DNA of 64,000 bases from Aquila chrysaetos chrysaetos (taxonomy: Eukaryota > Chordata > Aves > Accipitriformes > Accipitridae). The stretch spans positions 310,001-374,000 of the forward strand of contig NW_024470326.1 of NCBI RefSeq assembly GCF_900496995.4. Reading direction: 5' to 3'. Within the stretch, counting starts at the first letter, position 1, and each line of letters opens with the position of its first letter. Shown in pieces: positions 11,011-22,559 of this stretch. The translations under genes and the position numbers were made by a program. The notes under the pieces were generated by a model that was given only the letters and a program-made list of their open reading frames with translations, ran no database searches and had not been told where the DNA came from.

Positions 11011-12640
11011 AGGCATTGGCCAATCCTTGCTTGACCACAGCTTTGTGTTTGAAGCAACAGCCAGTAAGGACAGAAGGGCATCATTATGGCTTGGCAGATC
11101 CCAGGGTCCAAGTGTGGTGGGGAAATGGGGACGTAGCTAAAGTCTGCGGGGAAACCAGCACAGGCATAGGACAGTGTAGGACAGCCTGCAATGGGGATGA
11201 CTGAGGGCATTGCAGCAGGTGAGACCACCACCAGCCAACACAACTGAGATCCTTATCCTCTCCACCCTGGCTGCTGTCTCTTCCACTGAGGCCCATGAGA
11301 AGACACCAGGTTCTTACAGCCCCAGGGTGTTGTTGCCTCCTCACCCACCCTCTGTTAATCCTGTCCTGCACTTGGCATTGCACAGCCCCACATACCACTG
11401 CTCCCCAGAAGATCTGCATGCATCCCGTGAGGTAACAGGTCTCCTTTCCCAGCAGACGGGTGTCAGGGCTTGGCTGTCCTGCTTGGTGAAACATATCAAG
11501 GGTTTTCACAGCCACATTCCACGCATGATTTTCCACCTCTAAGCAGTGCCTCTGACTTCCTGCTTCACCAGCTCCCAGGGATGGTCCTTTTTCTGGTCCT
11601 GCCCTCCATGGCCTTTTCAGGGATGGCCCTCACTGGAGCCCACTAACACGCTCGGAAACTTGGAGGCTTGCTGCTGACTTTGAAGTCTCTAGGGGCTTCT
11701 TCAATCTTTCAGGATCTGCAGTTCAGAAAGTCAGCACCAGAGGGCTCATTAACATGCAAAACACCCTAACAATTCCAGCTGCTGTGCATCATTTTCCTTT
11801 AACTCTTCAATTCTGATGTGGTTAATTAGAGCAGGTTCAGGAGTGTAATCAAAGTGAGATGATATGAACACTAAACAACACCAAAAAGAAAAGGTTTATT
11901 TTTCTCCACGTTGTTTTACTGCTTATACCTGAATTGATATTATCAGTCTCTAATTGATATTGATCCTGTGCATCTCCTAATGCAGTCTAAATAGATATGA
12001 AAATCCAGAGCCTTCATGTTCCACAGCCTATGGTCAGTTTTCATCCCTACCCCCAAACTACCATGTCTCTCATCAGCCACCTGGGACTTGGAGCAGCCCT
12101 GTTCCAATCTGAGCTTTCGCCACTGAAGGCTGTAGCTGCATGTTTCAGCCTGTTGGCACCAATTCCCACCTGTTTTTCTTGGAGATTGAGAGGCACACAG
12201 ACACAGAAGCGTTTTTCTTAATTGCCAACAAGCAAAAACAAAGGAAGGCATACTTCAGTAAAAAATAAAAGACATTCTTCAGCTAGGTGTTAAGTCCACA
12301 TTACCTAAGTCCACATTACCTCCACTGAAACCTGCTTCCTACAGAGGATAACCTTAGACCAACAGAAAACACATTTTTTGTTTAATCACAGATGCCAGGA
12401 CCTCCCCAATAGTTCCCTGTCCTTGACTTTGTTTGTTTGTCCATACTCGCTCTTTTGCAGACAGCGTGTCACACACTGAAGTCACGAGCTCCCTCAACTC
12501 ACAGAGAGAAGCAAAGAGACAAAGGGAAGGAAATGCTCCCTTCTGAATAGCCAAATCTGCACCAACCAACCCCAACATATCTGGGTTACAGGCACATCTT
12601 CAAGCAGACGCTACATCATCTAGACACACTTGGTTTTCAT
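11010..12640 (+). repeat. Block R, copy 1 (fullest copy)
   Basis: This unclassified segment is repeated in inverted form at 49830-48240. It is repeated in part at 1-920, 25690-25930, 34090-34965 and 61180-62100. Landmarks are 'aggacagcctgcaatggggatga' near 11180, 'ggctgctgtctcttccactgaggcc' near 11270, 'gagggctcattaacatgcaaaac' near 11740 and TTAATTAG at 11822-11829. It has no LTR ends, no coding frame kept between copies, and no resemblance to CR1 that I can see. Confidence 0.65.
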
Positions 12641-12917
12641 TCGCTGTTTGGAAAATTACAGGTGACTCCCTTGTAGGTGAAGGCAGGGATGACAGCAATC
12701 ACCTCTCACACTAGACACCTTGGGTGCAATTGCCCAGGCTTCCCTTGCTAGTCAAGGGAGAGAAATCACTTGTCTCAGCCAAGAGGCTTTGACACACCCT
12801 GCCTGTCCACCAGCTCATGCTCCAGACGTTCTGCCTTAGGTGTGCATCACATTTCTATGTCCCACATGAAGTCTTCAGCTACCTCAGGGTATCTTGGAGG
12901 CAGTGGCCACCCCCGTG

Positions 12918-13363
12918 TGGGGGAACATATTTAGCTAACGGTCACAAAAGCATTCCAGACGCCTTTAGAAGGCCTTGAGCAGAATAAACAAGAAGACAAA
13001 AAAAAAAAAAAGAATTATGCCAATTAGAACAACACAGGTGCATATTACACGATAAAGGGAACTTGGCACAAAGAACCTCAATTTGGCAGTTTATCTTGAC
13101 CAATTAGACTGAGACAAGTCTGGCATGTGTTAGTTAGTGTAACCAATTATGTCCTATGTTTATGCGCGTGTACAGAGTTAGTATAACCAATTATATCTTA
13201 TGTTTATGCGTGTGGACACTATATGCTTGCATGCAGCAACCAATCAGAGATTTTAAGGAACTTAGAGAATTGTATAAGAATGATCTGCTATGCTCAATAA
13301 ACTGGCGACTTTGATCATCATATTGGTGTCCTGTCGTCCGTCCCCGCATGGAATTTCTCTACA
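12918..13363 (+). mobile_element. ERVK-like solo LTR with 6-bp target duplication
   Basis: The 446-base element runs TGGGGGAACA...TTTCTCTACA between perfect copies of CCCGTG (12912-12917 and 13364-13369). An AATAAA lies near its 3' end ('tgctcaataaactgg'), followed by a GT-rich stretch. Six-base duplications fit class II (ERVK-like) avian elements. The inverted paralogue at about 47951-47962 keeps the uninserted site (ccacccccgtgtgggcaac on its minus strand). The insertion is therefore younger than the unit 1/unit 4 duplication. A related fragment lies at 31166-31440. Confidence 0.9.
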
Positions 13364-13929
13364 CCCGTGTGGGCAACGGCATCAACCCATGAGTGGAGAT
13401 GATAGGTATAAGTTGAAACATATCCAGAAAAGAGCTTGGTGTAATAAGTGTGTAAGAAGTCTCCATTTCCAGAGTTTTGAGGGTTTTCTATAAATCCTCA
13501 GGATTGCTTTCTCTATTGGCTGTTGACATGGAACAGCAAGCTGATTACACTTTCTCTCCCTCTACATAAATCTAGATTTATACAGTCATTTCTAAAATGC
13601 ATTACCTATGAACATGTTGAATGGTGAAAACTGTTCTCAGGACAAGTTTATAATAAAGCGTTTGACATCTGCATTTCATATCTAAACAGAGCTGAGAGCA
13701 ATGGAGTTCGGAGAGGTTGGACAGGGCCCACTATTATTTCTTTGCTATCAAGCAATGTCCAAAATTGGTAGCACTTCCCACCTATCATCCCTTTTTTGGG
13801 GTGGCCAAATCTTTATGGGCTATACAATGGCATAACATTGTGGCCCTCCAAGTGCCAGACCCCAACCGATACACCACAGAGGCCCAGAGCACAGCCGATG
13901 AAAGGAAATGCCATTCCTATTTGACAACC

Positions 13930-14190
13930 TGATAAACTTCTCCAATGAAATGGCTGCCTTGGTGGATGAGTAAGGCTTTTGACACTGTCTCCCATAAAAT
14001 CCTCACAGAGAAGCTGCTGAAGGAGAGGCTGGATGAGCAGAGAGCGAGGTGGATTGAAACCTGACTGAATGGCCGGGCCCACAGACTGGTGATCAGTGGC
14101 ACGAGGTCTCACTGCAGGCCAGTCACCAGTGGTGCACTGCAGGGGTCAACACTGGGTCCAGTCCTGTCCCTTCAAACCTCTACTCTAGTT
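13930..14190 (+). mobile_element. CR1 LINE RT fragment (sense)
   Basis: It contains the CR1 ORF2 stretch read as KAFDTVSHKIL near 13975, followed by the 'gagcgaggtggattgaaacctg' and 'gcactgcaggggtcaacactggg' stretches. It is shared with 47380-47130 (inverted) and the frame is broken. Confidence 0.85.
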
Positions 14191-14249
14191 TTGTGGTCCT
14201 GTGATATCCTTCAGGGAAATCAGCGCTACCGGACACCTCTCTGAAGTGT

Positions 14250-14748
14250 CAGCGCACTGATGTGCGCAGCGAGCTGAGCAAAGAGGAGGAATTAGACGTC
14301 TGTGTGTGGTTCCAGTGAGCGACAGTCTCATGTGGAGAGCACAGACGGTGTGAGATAGCACACAGCAGGAGTGCGGCCAAGGATGGACAGGCTTGTAAGG
14401 CAAGGAGGGGGAGATGCCCTTTAGGATAGAGAGAGCAGTGGGAATGCATGGATCTCTGCCTTGGGACAGGTGGTGGGCCTTCTGTGAGCTCACGGGTCGG
14501 GATCAGCATGCAGACCAACACTGTCCCGAGTGAGCACCATAACAGGCAGAACCCAAGTCATGGACTAAATGAACTCGATGGATGTTTTGTGGCCATTTTA
14601 TGGTCATTTTACAGGAGTGGTCCGTCGAGTAAGGGAATGACATCTGTGCTTAAATGAAAGGATGGGAAGGGGTGATGGTTACTGAGTTTGTATTGGACAG
14701 TGTGAGACCTGAGCATGCTGTAAGCAGAACGGAATAAGAGGGGGATTT
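14250..14748. other. Unassigned stretch
   Basis: It lies just past the end of the unit 1/unit 4 homology (near 14250). I see no gene, RNA or recognised repeat. Confidence 0.4.
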
Positions 14749-15342
14749 TGTCCTGTTTTTGCTGGGATGGAGTTAATTTTCTTCATAGCAGCTCATGGGG
14801 CTGCGTGTTTTGGATTTGTGACCAAAACAGTGTTGATAACACAGGGATGTGTTAGTTACTGCTGAGCAGTTCTTGCACACTATCAAGGCCTTTTCTGCTT
14901 CTCACCCCGCCACCACCAGTGAGTAGGCTGAGGGTGCACAAGAAGTTGGCAGGGGACACAGCTGGGGCAGCTGACCCCAGCTGGCCAAAGGGATATTCCA
15001 GAGCATAAGATGTCACGCTCAGGTAATAAAAACTGGGGAAAGAAGAAGGAAGGGGGGACATGCAGAGTTACGGTGTTTGCCTTCCTACGTCACCATTACA
15101 CGTGATGGAGCCCTGCTTTCCTTGAGATGGCTGAACATCTGCCTGTCGATGGGAAGGAGTGCATTAATTCCTTATTTTGCTTGGGACTCATTCACAGCTT
15201 TGCTTTACCTATTAAAATATCCTTACGTGACCCCATGAGTTTTCTCACTTTTACTCTTCTGATTCTCTCCCTCATCCCACTGGGGAGGAGTGAGTGAGCG
15301 GTTGTTGATGAGCTGAGCTGCCTACTCTGATTAACCAAAACA
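14749..15342 (+). mobile_element. ERVL-type LTR (avian)
   Basis: It starts TGTCCTGTTTTTGCTGGGATGGAGTTAAT. The interior matches the copy at 20701 ('gttgataacacaggga', 'agaagttggcaggggacacagc', 'ctggccaaagggatattcc', 'ctccctcatcccactgggg'). It ends near 'ttaaccaaaaca'. No clean target duplication is visible. It sits directly against a CR1 fragment. Confidence 0.75.
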
Positions 15343-17300
15343 CCCCAGCCTCTCTAGGTCTCTCTGGACGGTAGCTCTGCCCTCCAGCATCTTGACTGGC
15401 TCTTCCATGCTTTAGTGGCATCTGCAACCCTGACAACTGCGCACTCCATCAGTTCCTTGAGGTCATTGGTAAAGATGTTAACCAGGAGAGATCCCAGGAT
15501 GAACACTTACAGTTCTCCAGGTGTTACTGGTCTGCAGGCAGAGAACCACACTTTCACCTCAACCCTCCAAACCCACCATCCAACCAGCCATCCAGACTGT
15601 AATGCCTTTACTTGGGTACAAGAATAGGCAAGCATATAGTGGGAGGATGGTGTTGAAAGCCTTGCTGAAACCCAGGGAAATGACACCCACTGCTCTCCTC
15701 TCATCCAGAAAAGCAGTCCTCTTCATCACAGAAAGGTGAGGGGATGGCCAGGCATGACCTACCCTTGGCAATTCAAGTCACTCTCCCTTCCAGGTTCCCA
15801 GAAATGGGATTCAGAAGGACAAGCCCTGTGACACAGCCTTCACCAAAGTGAGGTGAAACAGCCTTCAGTTCCCCAGCTCATCCTTTGGGCCTTGCTGGAA
15901 GATGCATGCATCTCTTGTTCTTTGCAAGTCATCTGGGACCTCCCCCAATCTCCATCCCCATTCCAAGATGATGCAGAGTGTCCTTACAATGGCATTGGCT
16001 GGCTCTCTCAGCACCCTTGGATACAGACCGGCAAAAGGGGTGAGTTTGCTCAAGTAGCCCGACTTGATCCTCATCCACTGCTGGTTGTTCTCCTCCTCTG
16101 AGTCCTGCCTGAGGGCAACAAAGACATAGGAGACCTTTCAGGGCAAGACAGAGGAAAATAAGTCATCATGTACTTTAGACCTACCTGCATTTATTCTTTC
16201 TAAATTCAGTAGTGGCCCGATTTGTTTTTCTTTGCGTTTCTTTAACTGTTAAGGAAGCAGCAGTAGCTCATCTTGTAGCCTTTGACATCCCTTGCTAGCT
16301 TGAACTTTGGGGGAGCTTTGAGTCTCCTAACACAATCCCTGTTTCTCCAGACAACATTTCTAAACTCCTTTGTAGCCTGCCCCTGCTTCAACCTCCTGTG
16401 TGCTGCCTTTTGGCACTGGAGCTCGGCATTGAGGTTCCTGTTTAGCCCAGCCGGTTTCTGGAGATGAAGGGTTGTTTTCCCGAGTATCAGGACACATCCT
16501 TCCTGTGCTTGGAGGAAGATGTCCTTAAAGGCCTCTCAGCTACCTTAGACTTTTACCTTTCAGAGCTGCCTTCCCATGGGGTCTCCCACTACCACCAGAG
16601 CCCTCAGCAGGCCAAGGCCTGCTTCTCTGGGATCCCAAACCTGAGCTCTGCTACTCTCTGGCTTCAGTTCTCTTCAGAACTATGATGCAACAACTTCACG
16701 GTCACTGCAGCCAAGGCTGACACTTTAACGTCCCTGACCAGCCCTGATTCACCCTCTTGGCCCACCCGACTGCTGTGAGAAGAAGTCGACCCTGAGACTC
16801 TCCAGGACCCAATGGGGCTGTTTGCACCCAGTCACTTTGCCCATCCAGTGAGGGCAAGGTTTGCTGATCTGGAGATTTCCTCAGGTTACCTACAGAAGAC
16901 TTTGTCCATTTCCTCACCCTGACTGAGTGGTTCTAACTCCCACCTTCATGTCTCCATCAGTGGTGCGTCACCTGTTCCTAACCCAGTAATGATTGCACAA
17001 CCTGTTGTCTACCCCACCATACACATTTGAGTTGCCCCACCCTTTACAAAGGCCAAGCCCCAGCCTCATTCTTCCACATTTCCCAACCATCCCCCAGTGT
17101 CTACTAAAGAGCCTGTGTCTATCCATCACAGTACCCAAAATTGTGCAACCTGTCCCACCATGTGGCCACAGCAGTTCCCTCAGAAGCTCTGTGATGGAAT
17201 CAGGGGCTCCAGATTCTCCCACCTGTGTCCCAGGCTGTGAGGCCATGGCTGCACATTTGGTTTGTAGCCGCTCAGCAAAGACCGCTTTCATGGGGAAAAC
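15343..17300 (-). mobile_element. CR1 LINE fragments (antisense to +)
   Basis: This is the complement of CR1: 'cctctctaggtctctctggacgg' near 15350, 'ggtcattggtaaagatgttaaccagga' near 15460, 'aagccttgctgaaacccaggg' near 15657, 'gtgcttggaggaagatgtcctt' near 16506 and 'cactgcagccaaggctgac' near 16703. It runs parallel to the CR1 stretch at 1195-2860. It may be more than one insertion and has no intact frame. Confidence 0.7.
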
Positions 17301-18240
17301 TGGAACCAAGCACCCAGGACCCCATGTCTGCAAAGACTTTGCTTCAGTGCAAAGACATGCTGGGAAGGATGGCAGGTGGCAATGTCATGATGAAGTGAGA
17401 TGCTCACAAAGACAACAAGTCCTGCAGTTCCCAATGCCAGAGAAAAACAGGCCAGGGCCGTGCCAGGCTTGCAAGAGAGGAGTTTGCTGCCTGAGGTGAC
17501 TCTGCAGGACCTTGTGCCAATCTCCAGGAACACAAGGTACCCCTGAGAATGTCCCTGGGTGAGGTAAGCCTGCAATCCAGCCAGACAGTGGACATCAGTG
17601 GCATGTGTTTTCTTCATAGCATTGTTAGGCGTGTAGAAGACAAGGGAGAAGAGAATTGTCAGGGGTTGAGAGTACAGGGACATGAGTGGAGACCCTGGTG
17701 TGATGTGCCTCCCAATCATGCACTGCTCCTGAGTGTAGACAAGATGGACCTTGCCATGATGCTGGCATTCAGGTGCTGGCAGAATGGCACCAGACCCTTT
17801 GGGAGCCCCTGGTGTTTTTATCCAGCTCCATCTCCAGGGGAACATGGCTTTCCTGGAGGTCCTGTGCCATAATTGCCAGCCACATGCCGTTGCACTAGGT
17901 CCCCCGGCACCTGGTGTGGCACGGCACTAGAGGCCATTCTTATGCCATTTAACAGATAGCCTTGACATAATATCAGTGCCTGCAATGCAGGGATGTGTTC
18001 GTGTCTGAGTTTTGCAGTGAGCTGAGCTCTAGTGAGTTCAGTGGAGGGCACCTAGACAGAGATCTGAGCTACCTTCTAGCGCACTCCTCCTTGTGGTCAG
18101 CTGAAAGACCAGCAGCTGCCATGGACTCAGATGCCCTAACCATTGGGTGTAATCTGAGGTCACCAAGGGACCCCCCTCCACAACCCCACAGCTGAAGATG
18201 ACGCTCAGGCAGTTTGGGTGTCCCAGGTATGCTCCATCAG
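17300..18240. other. Unassigned stretch
   Basis: The longest frame is 185 codons on the minus strand (17288-17845) and shows no domain, no homologous copy in the window and no splice context. I do not support it as a gene. No RNA gene was seen. Confidence 0.35.
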
Positions 18241-18560
18241 AGCCTGCAGACACATCAAGAAGTTTTTGACCAGCCCTGGCACCTCAGATGCCACCAGGTG
18301 TTTGTGTGTGAGCAGCTGACAGCCACCCTGCACCCCCATGGATCCCAGTGGGAGCTCAGGGCAGGGGCTGGCCTGCAGGCACCCGTTATGTGCACACTGA
18401 GCTGGAGCAAGAGGAATCCCAGCTCCTGTGGGTCTGTGGGGTGCATCAGGGAGAGATGAACCCCACTTCAGCCTCTGGGCTACTCACCAGAGAGGAGATA
18501 CCTGATGGACTCAGCTGAACCCCTGCCCTAGGTGGGGGGAAATGATCCCTGCCAGTCACT
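18240..18560 (+). repeat. Diverged copy of the OR-unit upstream flank
   Basis: It aligns by eye with 4440-4770: 'accagccctggcacctcagatgccaccagg' against 'accacctctggccgttcaaatgtcaccagg', and the 'gcaagaggaatccca.ctcctgtggg' stretch in both. No OR or 5' exon block follows; CR1 insertions do. It looks like an older, orphaned unit edge. Confidence 0.6.
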
Positions 18561-18614
18561 GCCATGGTGTCCTGCCTCGCAAGGGGACAGGGATAGGGGT
18601 TAAGGGAGTCAAAT

Positions 18615-18838
18615 CTTTAGAATCATAGAATCATTTAGGTTAGAAAAGACCTTTAAGGTCATCGAGACACACTGTAAACCTAACACTGCCAAGTCCACCA
18701 CTAAACCATGTCCCTAAGTGCCACATCTACGCGTCTTTTAAATAAGTCCAAGGATGGTGACTGAACCACTTCCCTGGGCAGGTGTTCCAATGCTTGATAA
18801 CCCTTCCACAGAAGATATTTTTCCTAATCTCCAAGGAT
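18615..18838 (-). mobile_element. CR1 LINE 3' end (antisense to +)
   Basis: It begins with the inverted CR1 tail 'aatcatagaatcatttaggttagaaaagacc'. The 'taacactgccaagtccaccactaaacc' stretch follows. It is cut off where the next CR1 begins. Confidence 0.93.
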
Positions 18839-18841
18839 ATT

Positions 18842-19680
18842 GGAATCATAGAATCATAGAACGGTTTGGGTTGGCAGGGACCTTAAAGATCATCTAGTTC
18901 CAAACACCTGCCATGGGCAGGGACACCTTCCACTAGACCAGGTTGCTCAAAGCCCCATCTAACCTGGCCTTGAACACTTCCAGGAATGGGGCATCCATAC
19001 CTTCTGTGGGCAACCTGTTCCAGTGCCTCACCACCCTCCCAGTGAAGAAGTTCTTCCTTACATCTAATCTAAATCTACCCTCTTTCAGTTTAAAGCCATT
19101 ACCCCTTGTCCTATCACTACATGCACTTGTAAAAAGCCCCTCTCCGGCTTTCCTGTAGGCCCCGTTAAGTACTGGAAGGCTGCTAGAAGGTCTCCCCAGA
19201 GCCTTCTCTTCTCCAGGATGAACAACCCCAACTCTCTCAGCATGTCTTCATAAGGGAGGTGCTCAAGCCCTCTCATCATCTTCATGGCCTTCCTCTGGAC
19301 TCACTCCAACAGGTCCATGTCCTTCTTATGTTGGGGGCCCCAGAGATGAAGGCGGTTCTCCAGGTGGGGTCTCACGAGAGCAGGGTAGAGGGGGAGAATC
19401 ACCTCCCTTGACACATTGGGCACATTGCTGGGTCACGTTGAGCTCCTCATCAACCAGTACCCCCAAGTACTTCTCTGCAGGGCTTCTCTCAATCTACTCA
19501 TTGCCAAGCCTGGATTTATGCTTGGGATTGCCTTGACCCATGTGTAGCACCTTGCTCCCTTCCCTCCAGCATGGCAACTGCACCACACAGCTTGGTGTGG
19601 TTGGCAAACTTGCTGAGGGTGCACTCAATCCCACTGTCCATGTACATGTATCCAAAAAAGATGTTAAACAGAGCCAGTCC
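18842..19680 (-). mobile_element. CR1 LINE 3' part (antisense to +)
   Basis: It starts at 'aatcatagaatcatagaacgg' and continues through 'ggcagggacaccttccactagaccagg', 'aacctggccttgaacacttccagg' and 'tcttctccaggatgaacaaccccaa'. It ends near 'gatgttaaacagagccagtccc'. It is about 840 bases, 5'-truncated, and the least decayed CR1 here. Confidence 0.95.
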
Positions 19681-19685
19681 CAGGA

Positions 19686-19795
19686 TTTTTGTTTGTTTTT
19701 TTGTTTGTTGTGGCTTTTTGTGTTGCTTTTTTTTTTTTCCTTTTTCTTTTTTAGTATCATTATAATTATCATTATTGCAGCTGTTATTTTTCATT
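19686..19795. repeat. T-rich low-complexity tract
   Basis: Runs of gtttgtttttttg and a pure T run of about 12 are followed by an AT-only 'tatcattataattatcattattg' stretch, at the edge of the CR1 copy. Confidence 0.8.
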
Positions 19796-20189
19796 CATGG
19801 TTTTTATGTGTCTACACAAATATTTGCATTTGCATCACTACATCCGAGTCATGTACCTACTTCACATGCATAAGTGCACCTAGTGCCCTTATACAAGTAT
19901 GTTTAACACTGGCTCAGAGTTAGCCTCTCTCGTAGCAGCTCCGTAATAAAATGGGATCTTCCTGGTGCTGTGCTTTCATGACAAGCTCTTTCTCCAAAGA
20001 GGCCTGAGGAACTGCACGCCTGGAATTCCTCTTCCTCCGTGTGTCCAGGACTAAAAAGCTTAGTGTCTGTTTGTGACCTTTTAGAGACCCAGGACTGGAT
20101 TTAGGAGTCACCAGTTGGTGTTTGATGACAGGTGAGATGGTGAGTGTAATTGAGGGATGTACCCAGGGCTTTCCACAGGTGACATTAAG

Positions 20190-21340
20190 GACACTCATCC
20201 TCTAGGAGGGGAATCTGGAGCTGCCTGGAGAGCACAGTGGTTCTTCAGGGACAGCATGTTCCCAGGGTTGAGTGGGTAGAGAAGAGCTCTGCATAGATGG
20301 GGTTTGGGGCCTGAAGAACAGGAAACGTGCAGACCTTCTCTGGGCACTCTCCAGTTCCTCCCCACCTGTCTACAGCAAGAATTCCCACCAAGGGACACAC
20401 TAGTCTAGGTGTGGCCACACTTCGGCTCCCTGGAGGGGGATGAGAACTCCAGATGTCTGGGGTGGCCACACTCCTCCTAATGCAGCCTCATATGCAGTTG
20501 ACCTTGTTCATGGTGAGCATGCACCACTGGCTTGTATGGTGTCCCTTGTAGTGCTCAGGTCCTTCTCATGACGGTCGCTGCTCAGCCACTGCGGACCCAG
20601 CCTGCCCTGATAGATGGGGTTATTCTTCCCCCTGACGCAGGACCGGCCACTTCTCCTTGAAAAACTTGAGAAGTTTCTGTTGCCCAAATCCCAGAGTTTC
20701 TGTCCTGGTTTCAGCTGGGATAAAGTTAACTGTCTTCCTAGTAGCTGGTACAGTGCTATGTTTTGAGTTCAGTATGCGAAGAATGTTGATAACACTGATG
20801 TTTTCAGTTGCTGCTAAGTAGTGTTTAGACTAAAGTCAAGGATTTTTCAGCTTCTCATGCCCAGCCAGCGAGAAAGCTGGAGGGGCACGAGAAGTTGGCA
20901 CAGGACGCAGCCAGGGCACCTGACCCAAACTGGCCAACGGGGTATTCCATACCATGTGACGTCCCATTTAGTATAGGAACTGGGAAGTGGGGGCGGGAAA
21001 TCGCCGCTCGGGGACTAGCTGGGTGTCGGTCGGCAGGTGGTGAGCAATTGCACTGCGTATCATTTGTACATTCCAATCCTTTCGTTATTGCTGTTGTCAT
21101 TTTATTAGTGTTATCATTATCATTATTAGTTTCTTCTTTTCTGTTCTATTAAACCGTTCTTATCTCAACCCACGAGTTTTACTTCTTTTCCCGATTTTCT
21201 CCCCCATCCCACTGGGGCGGGGGGGGAGTGAGTGAGTGAGCAGTTGCGTGGTGCTTAGTTGCTGGCTGGGGTTAAACCACGACAGTTTCTCAAGGTCCCC
21301 CTGGAGTGAAGCTCCATTTTGCTGGGTGTTAATATCTGTG
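20190..21340 (-). mobile_element. CR1 LINE fragment split by an LTR
   Basis: CR1 complement is seen before (20300-20695, 'cttctctgggcactctccag' near 20335) and after (21285-21340, 'tctcaaggtccccctgga') the LTR at 20701-21284. The two parts join across the 5-base duplication GTTTC. The LTR therefore landed in an older CR1. Confidence 0.7.
20701..21284 (+). mobile_element. ERVL-type solo LTR with 5-bp target duplication
   Basis: The 584-base element runs TGTCCTGGTTTCAGCTGGG...GGTTAAACCACGACA. It is flanked by perfect GTTTC repeats (20696-20700 and 21285-21289). It belongs to the common bird ERVL LTR group and has an ATTAAA signal near 21149. It has clean ends and looks like the youngest ERVL LTR in the window. 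Confidence 0.93.
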
Positions 21341-21561
21341 TGCAGATGGCTCACCCTGATTGTGGTGAGCCATCAACACAAGACCACAGCGTGAGAAGTT
21401 GCAGGACGCTCCAGCTAATAAAAGGAGTTACTGGGTTTGTACTGACTAATGTAGGAATCAGCACAACAACCGTCTTAGAAACACCACATGAGGGTACAAA
21501 GCCAGAAAAGCCAGGGCCAGAGGGGAATGTTACGGATGCACAACTAACCAAGTCCAACAAG

Positions 21562-22000
21562 TGTTAAAGCTCAGATTTATTCTTTAGCAAAAGTAAGTTA
21601 GAAGTCCGGTAACATTTTATAAAATCACAGGCTCAATGATGTAAAGGGAATTAATACTACACGGCCGACTTAAGAAACCCCAAGATTTAAAGTGATGGCT
21701 CAAAACGCACGTATCACTCACCTAAAAGCTGAGGGCTCTCTCCCTCGAGGAGTTACCTCGGGCGGTGCCCTGGCCCGAGGGGGAGTCCCCGACTGCAGAC
21801 TCACTGCTCCAAGGAGGACTGCCAACGTGTCCTCCGGCGGGACCCCGTTTATACCCCTGTCGAATCTGACCTGTGGTCATTTAATTCTACTGGCTAGGAG
21901 GGTCACCTTGGTGTCCCTGGCGCATCTCGATTGGCCAGTTCAAATTTCAACCTGCAGCCTCCAGGGTTTCCTTCCCCTTCTTTCTTCCTGGAGAAGTTTT
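21562..22000 (-). mobile_element. Probable LTR, family uncertain
   Basis: On the minus strand a TATA-like GGGGTATAAACGGGG (near 21850) is followed about 280 bases on by AATAAA (complement of the 'tttatt' near 21578) and an end at CA next to 21562. The upstream end was not found and no target duplication was identified. Confidence 0.4.
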
Positions 22001-22559
22001 GTTTCCTGCTGGCAGGATGGGGGGGCGGGACGTACTGCCTCAGAGAAGGAGCAGAGTTGGGCTGTTTGTAGAGGAATGGGTGAGGATGATCAGAGGAGAA
22101 TTTGGGAGGGAAAAGAAGGAAAAAGAAAACCAAAAGTTAAGCTCAGCTATGATGAGGCCTGTTTGGGGTTACCTGCCTAGCAGCCCTGCGTCCATGACTT
22201 CAGTGGGACAAAAAAGCCACAGTTGTTCACTCCAAATTTATGTCTGTTTACTTCCATGGTCAGGGGGAACCTGAGTGCTCTCCCTACCACCATCAAGGGA
22301 AGACTGTTGATGGAAGAAAACGCACAATCATTCATCCTGGAAAGGATCCTGGGAGGTCTGTAAGCCAAGCAAAACCACTGTCAGTGGAGAAAAGAGAAAC
22401 GAGGGCTGGGCTGTTTGTCGGCTAGGCTGTGTTAGTGGAAAACTTAGGCCTCTACAGACATACATAACAGTAGTGATCTCTCCAGGAGCTGATCTGAGGC
22501 CCTCCATCTGTCCAGGAGCTGGCCCTGGGATCCCCTCACCCCTCCAGTTCTCCCACGCA

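Larger units (their letters stand above)
2400..14250 (+). repeat. OR-bearing duplicated unit 1 (type A, +)
   Basis: This long segment is repeated in inverted orientation at about 57605-47060 (unit 4). Its inner part is also repeated in units 2 and 3. It carries, in order: CR1 pieces, a conserved upstream block, putative 5' exons, the OR14 pseudogene, its 3' flank, a CR1 3' end, block R1, a solo LTR and a CR1 RT fragment. The 3' half (9350-14250) matches only unit 4. About 640 bases around 10375-11017 are absent from the unit 4 counterpart. Confidence 0.85.

Noticed and set aside
17288-17845. 185-codon minus-strand frame as a possible gene
   Set aside because: No motif, no second copy, no splice or promoter context; surrounded by decayed CR1.
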